A stretch of 64,000 bases of DNA, taken from Mammaliicoccus sciuri. Its GTDB lineage: Bacteria; Bacillota; Bacilli; Staphylococcales; Staphylococcaceae. Shown here piece by piece: positions 63,913-64,000 of the stretch. Location: positions 930,001-994,000 of the forward strand of contig NZ_CP094824.1 of the NCBI RefSeq assembly GCF_025561425.1. The letters are read 5' to 3'. The notes under the pieces are model-generated. The model ran no database searches. It worked only from the letters and a program-made list of their open reading frames with translations, and had not been told where the DNA came from. The position numbers were made by a program, and so were the translations under genes. The stretch's first letter is position 1, and each line of letters starts with the position of its first letter.

Positions 63913-64000
63913 GTGGATAAAGACAATTTAACATTTGTCGAACACTTAGAAGAACTTCGTGGACGTATTATGATCATTGCATATTTCCTTATTGGTGGTC
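63913..64000 (+). CDS. tatC: Twin-arginine translocase subunit TatC, 5' end (partial)
   Basis: GTG start with GGAGG upstream. The reading MDKDNLTFVEHLEELRGRIM contains the TatC N-terminal motif FxEHLEELRxR, followed by the start of the first membrane helix. The rest lies outside the window. Confidence 0.92.
   Translation, partial: MDKDNLTFVEHLEELRGRIMIIAYFLIGG

Overview
The window is low-GC Firmicutes chromosome, most likely Staphylococcaceae. The ilvD-ilvB-ilvN-ilvC-leuABCD-ilvA order and the staphylococcal prophage gene content point there. The order tsaE-tsaB-rimI-tsaD ... ABC-F-rex-tatA-tatC matches Bacillus subtilis (ydiB-ydiC-ydiD-gcp-ydiF-rex-tatAy-tatCy). From memory S. aureus keeps tatAC elsewhere, so a Mammaliicoccus or Macrococcus-like genome is my best guess (inference).

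Region 1 (1-9950, minus strand) is the branched-chain amino acid operon. It is preceded by a complete control region: a promoter with TTGACA and a 17-bp spacer, a CodY-like box, a 29-residue leader peptide with an Ile-Leu-Val-Ile-Leu-Leu run, and an attenuator hairpin. Region 2 (9988-13278, plus strand) holds tsaE, tsaB, rimI and tsaD for t6A tRNA modification, then a VOC-fold protein and a small minus-strand ORF.

Region 3 (13522-60666) is a 47-kb cos-type siphovirus prophage bounded by an exact 42-bp direct repeat (attL/attR), with paired integrase arm sites inside. From the left it carries int, an Abi_2/HEPN protein, a small unknown and a LexA-like cI (leftward). A cI/cro switch with four copies of a 14-bp operator follows. 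The early region has Ant, an SbcC-like ATPase, RecT, a metallo-beta-lactamase-fold protein, SSB, a DnaD-type initiator and RusA, and is followed by a MazG-like gene and a sigma-like late regulator. The late region has HNH, cos candidate, TerS/TerL, portal, protease, capsid, head-tail connectors, tail, holin and amidase. Five single minus-strand genes or gene pairs with their own promoters are nested in the rightward early operon. One pair is a probable secreted toxin and its immunity protein. The portal and Dit genes each carry a one-base homopolymer deletion, so the prophage is defective or the assembly has indel errors.

The prophage right end (54920-60624) is an accessory region. It holds a run of hairpins without ORFs, then a HipA-like kinase gene split by an IS110-family element and followed by a DUF3037-like partner gene. 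An IS3-family element sits in the loop of that gene's terminator, and a small ORF with a duplicated promoter follows. Region 4 (60667-64000) begins with a cluster of DnaA boxes, into whose edge the prophage is integrated, then ABC-F (minus), rex, tatA and the start of tatC.
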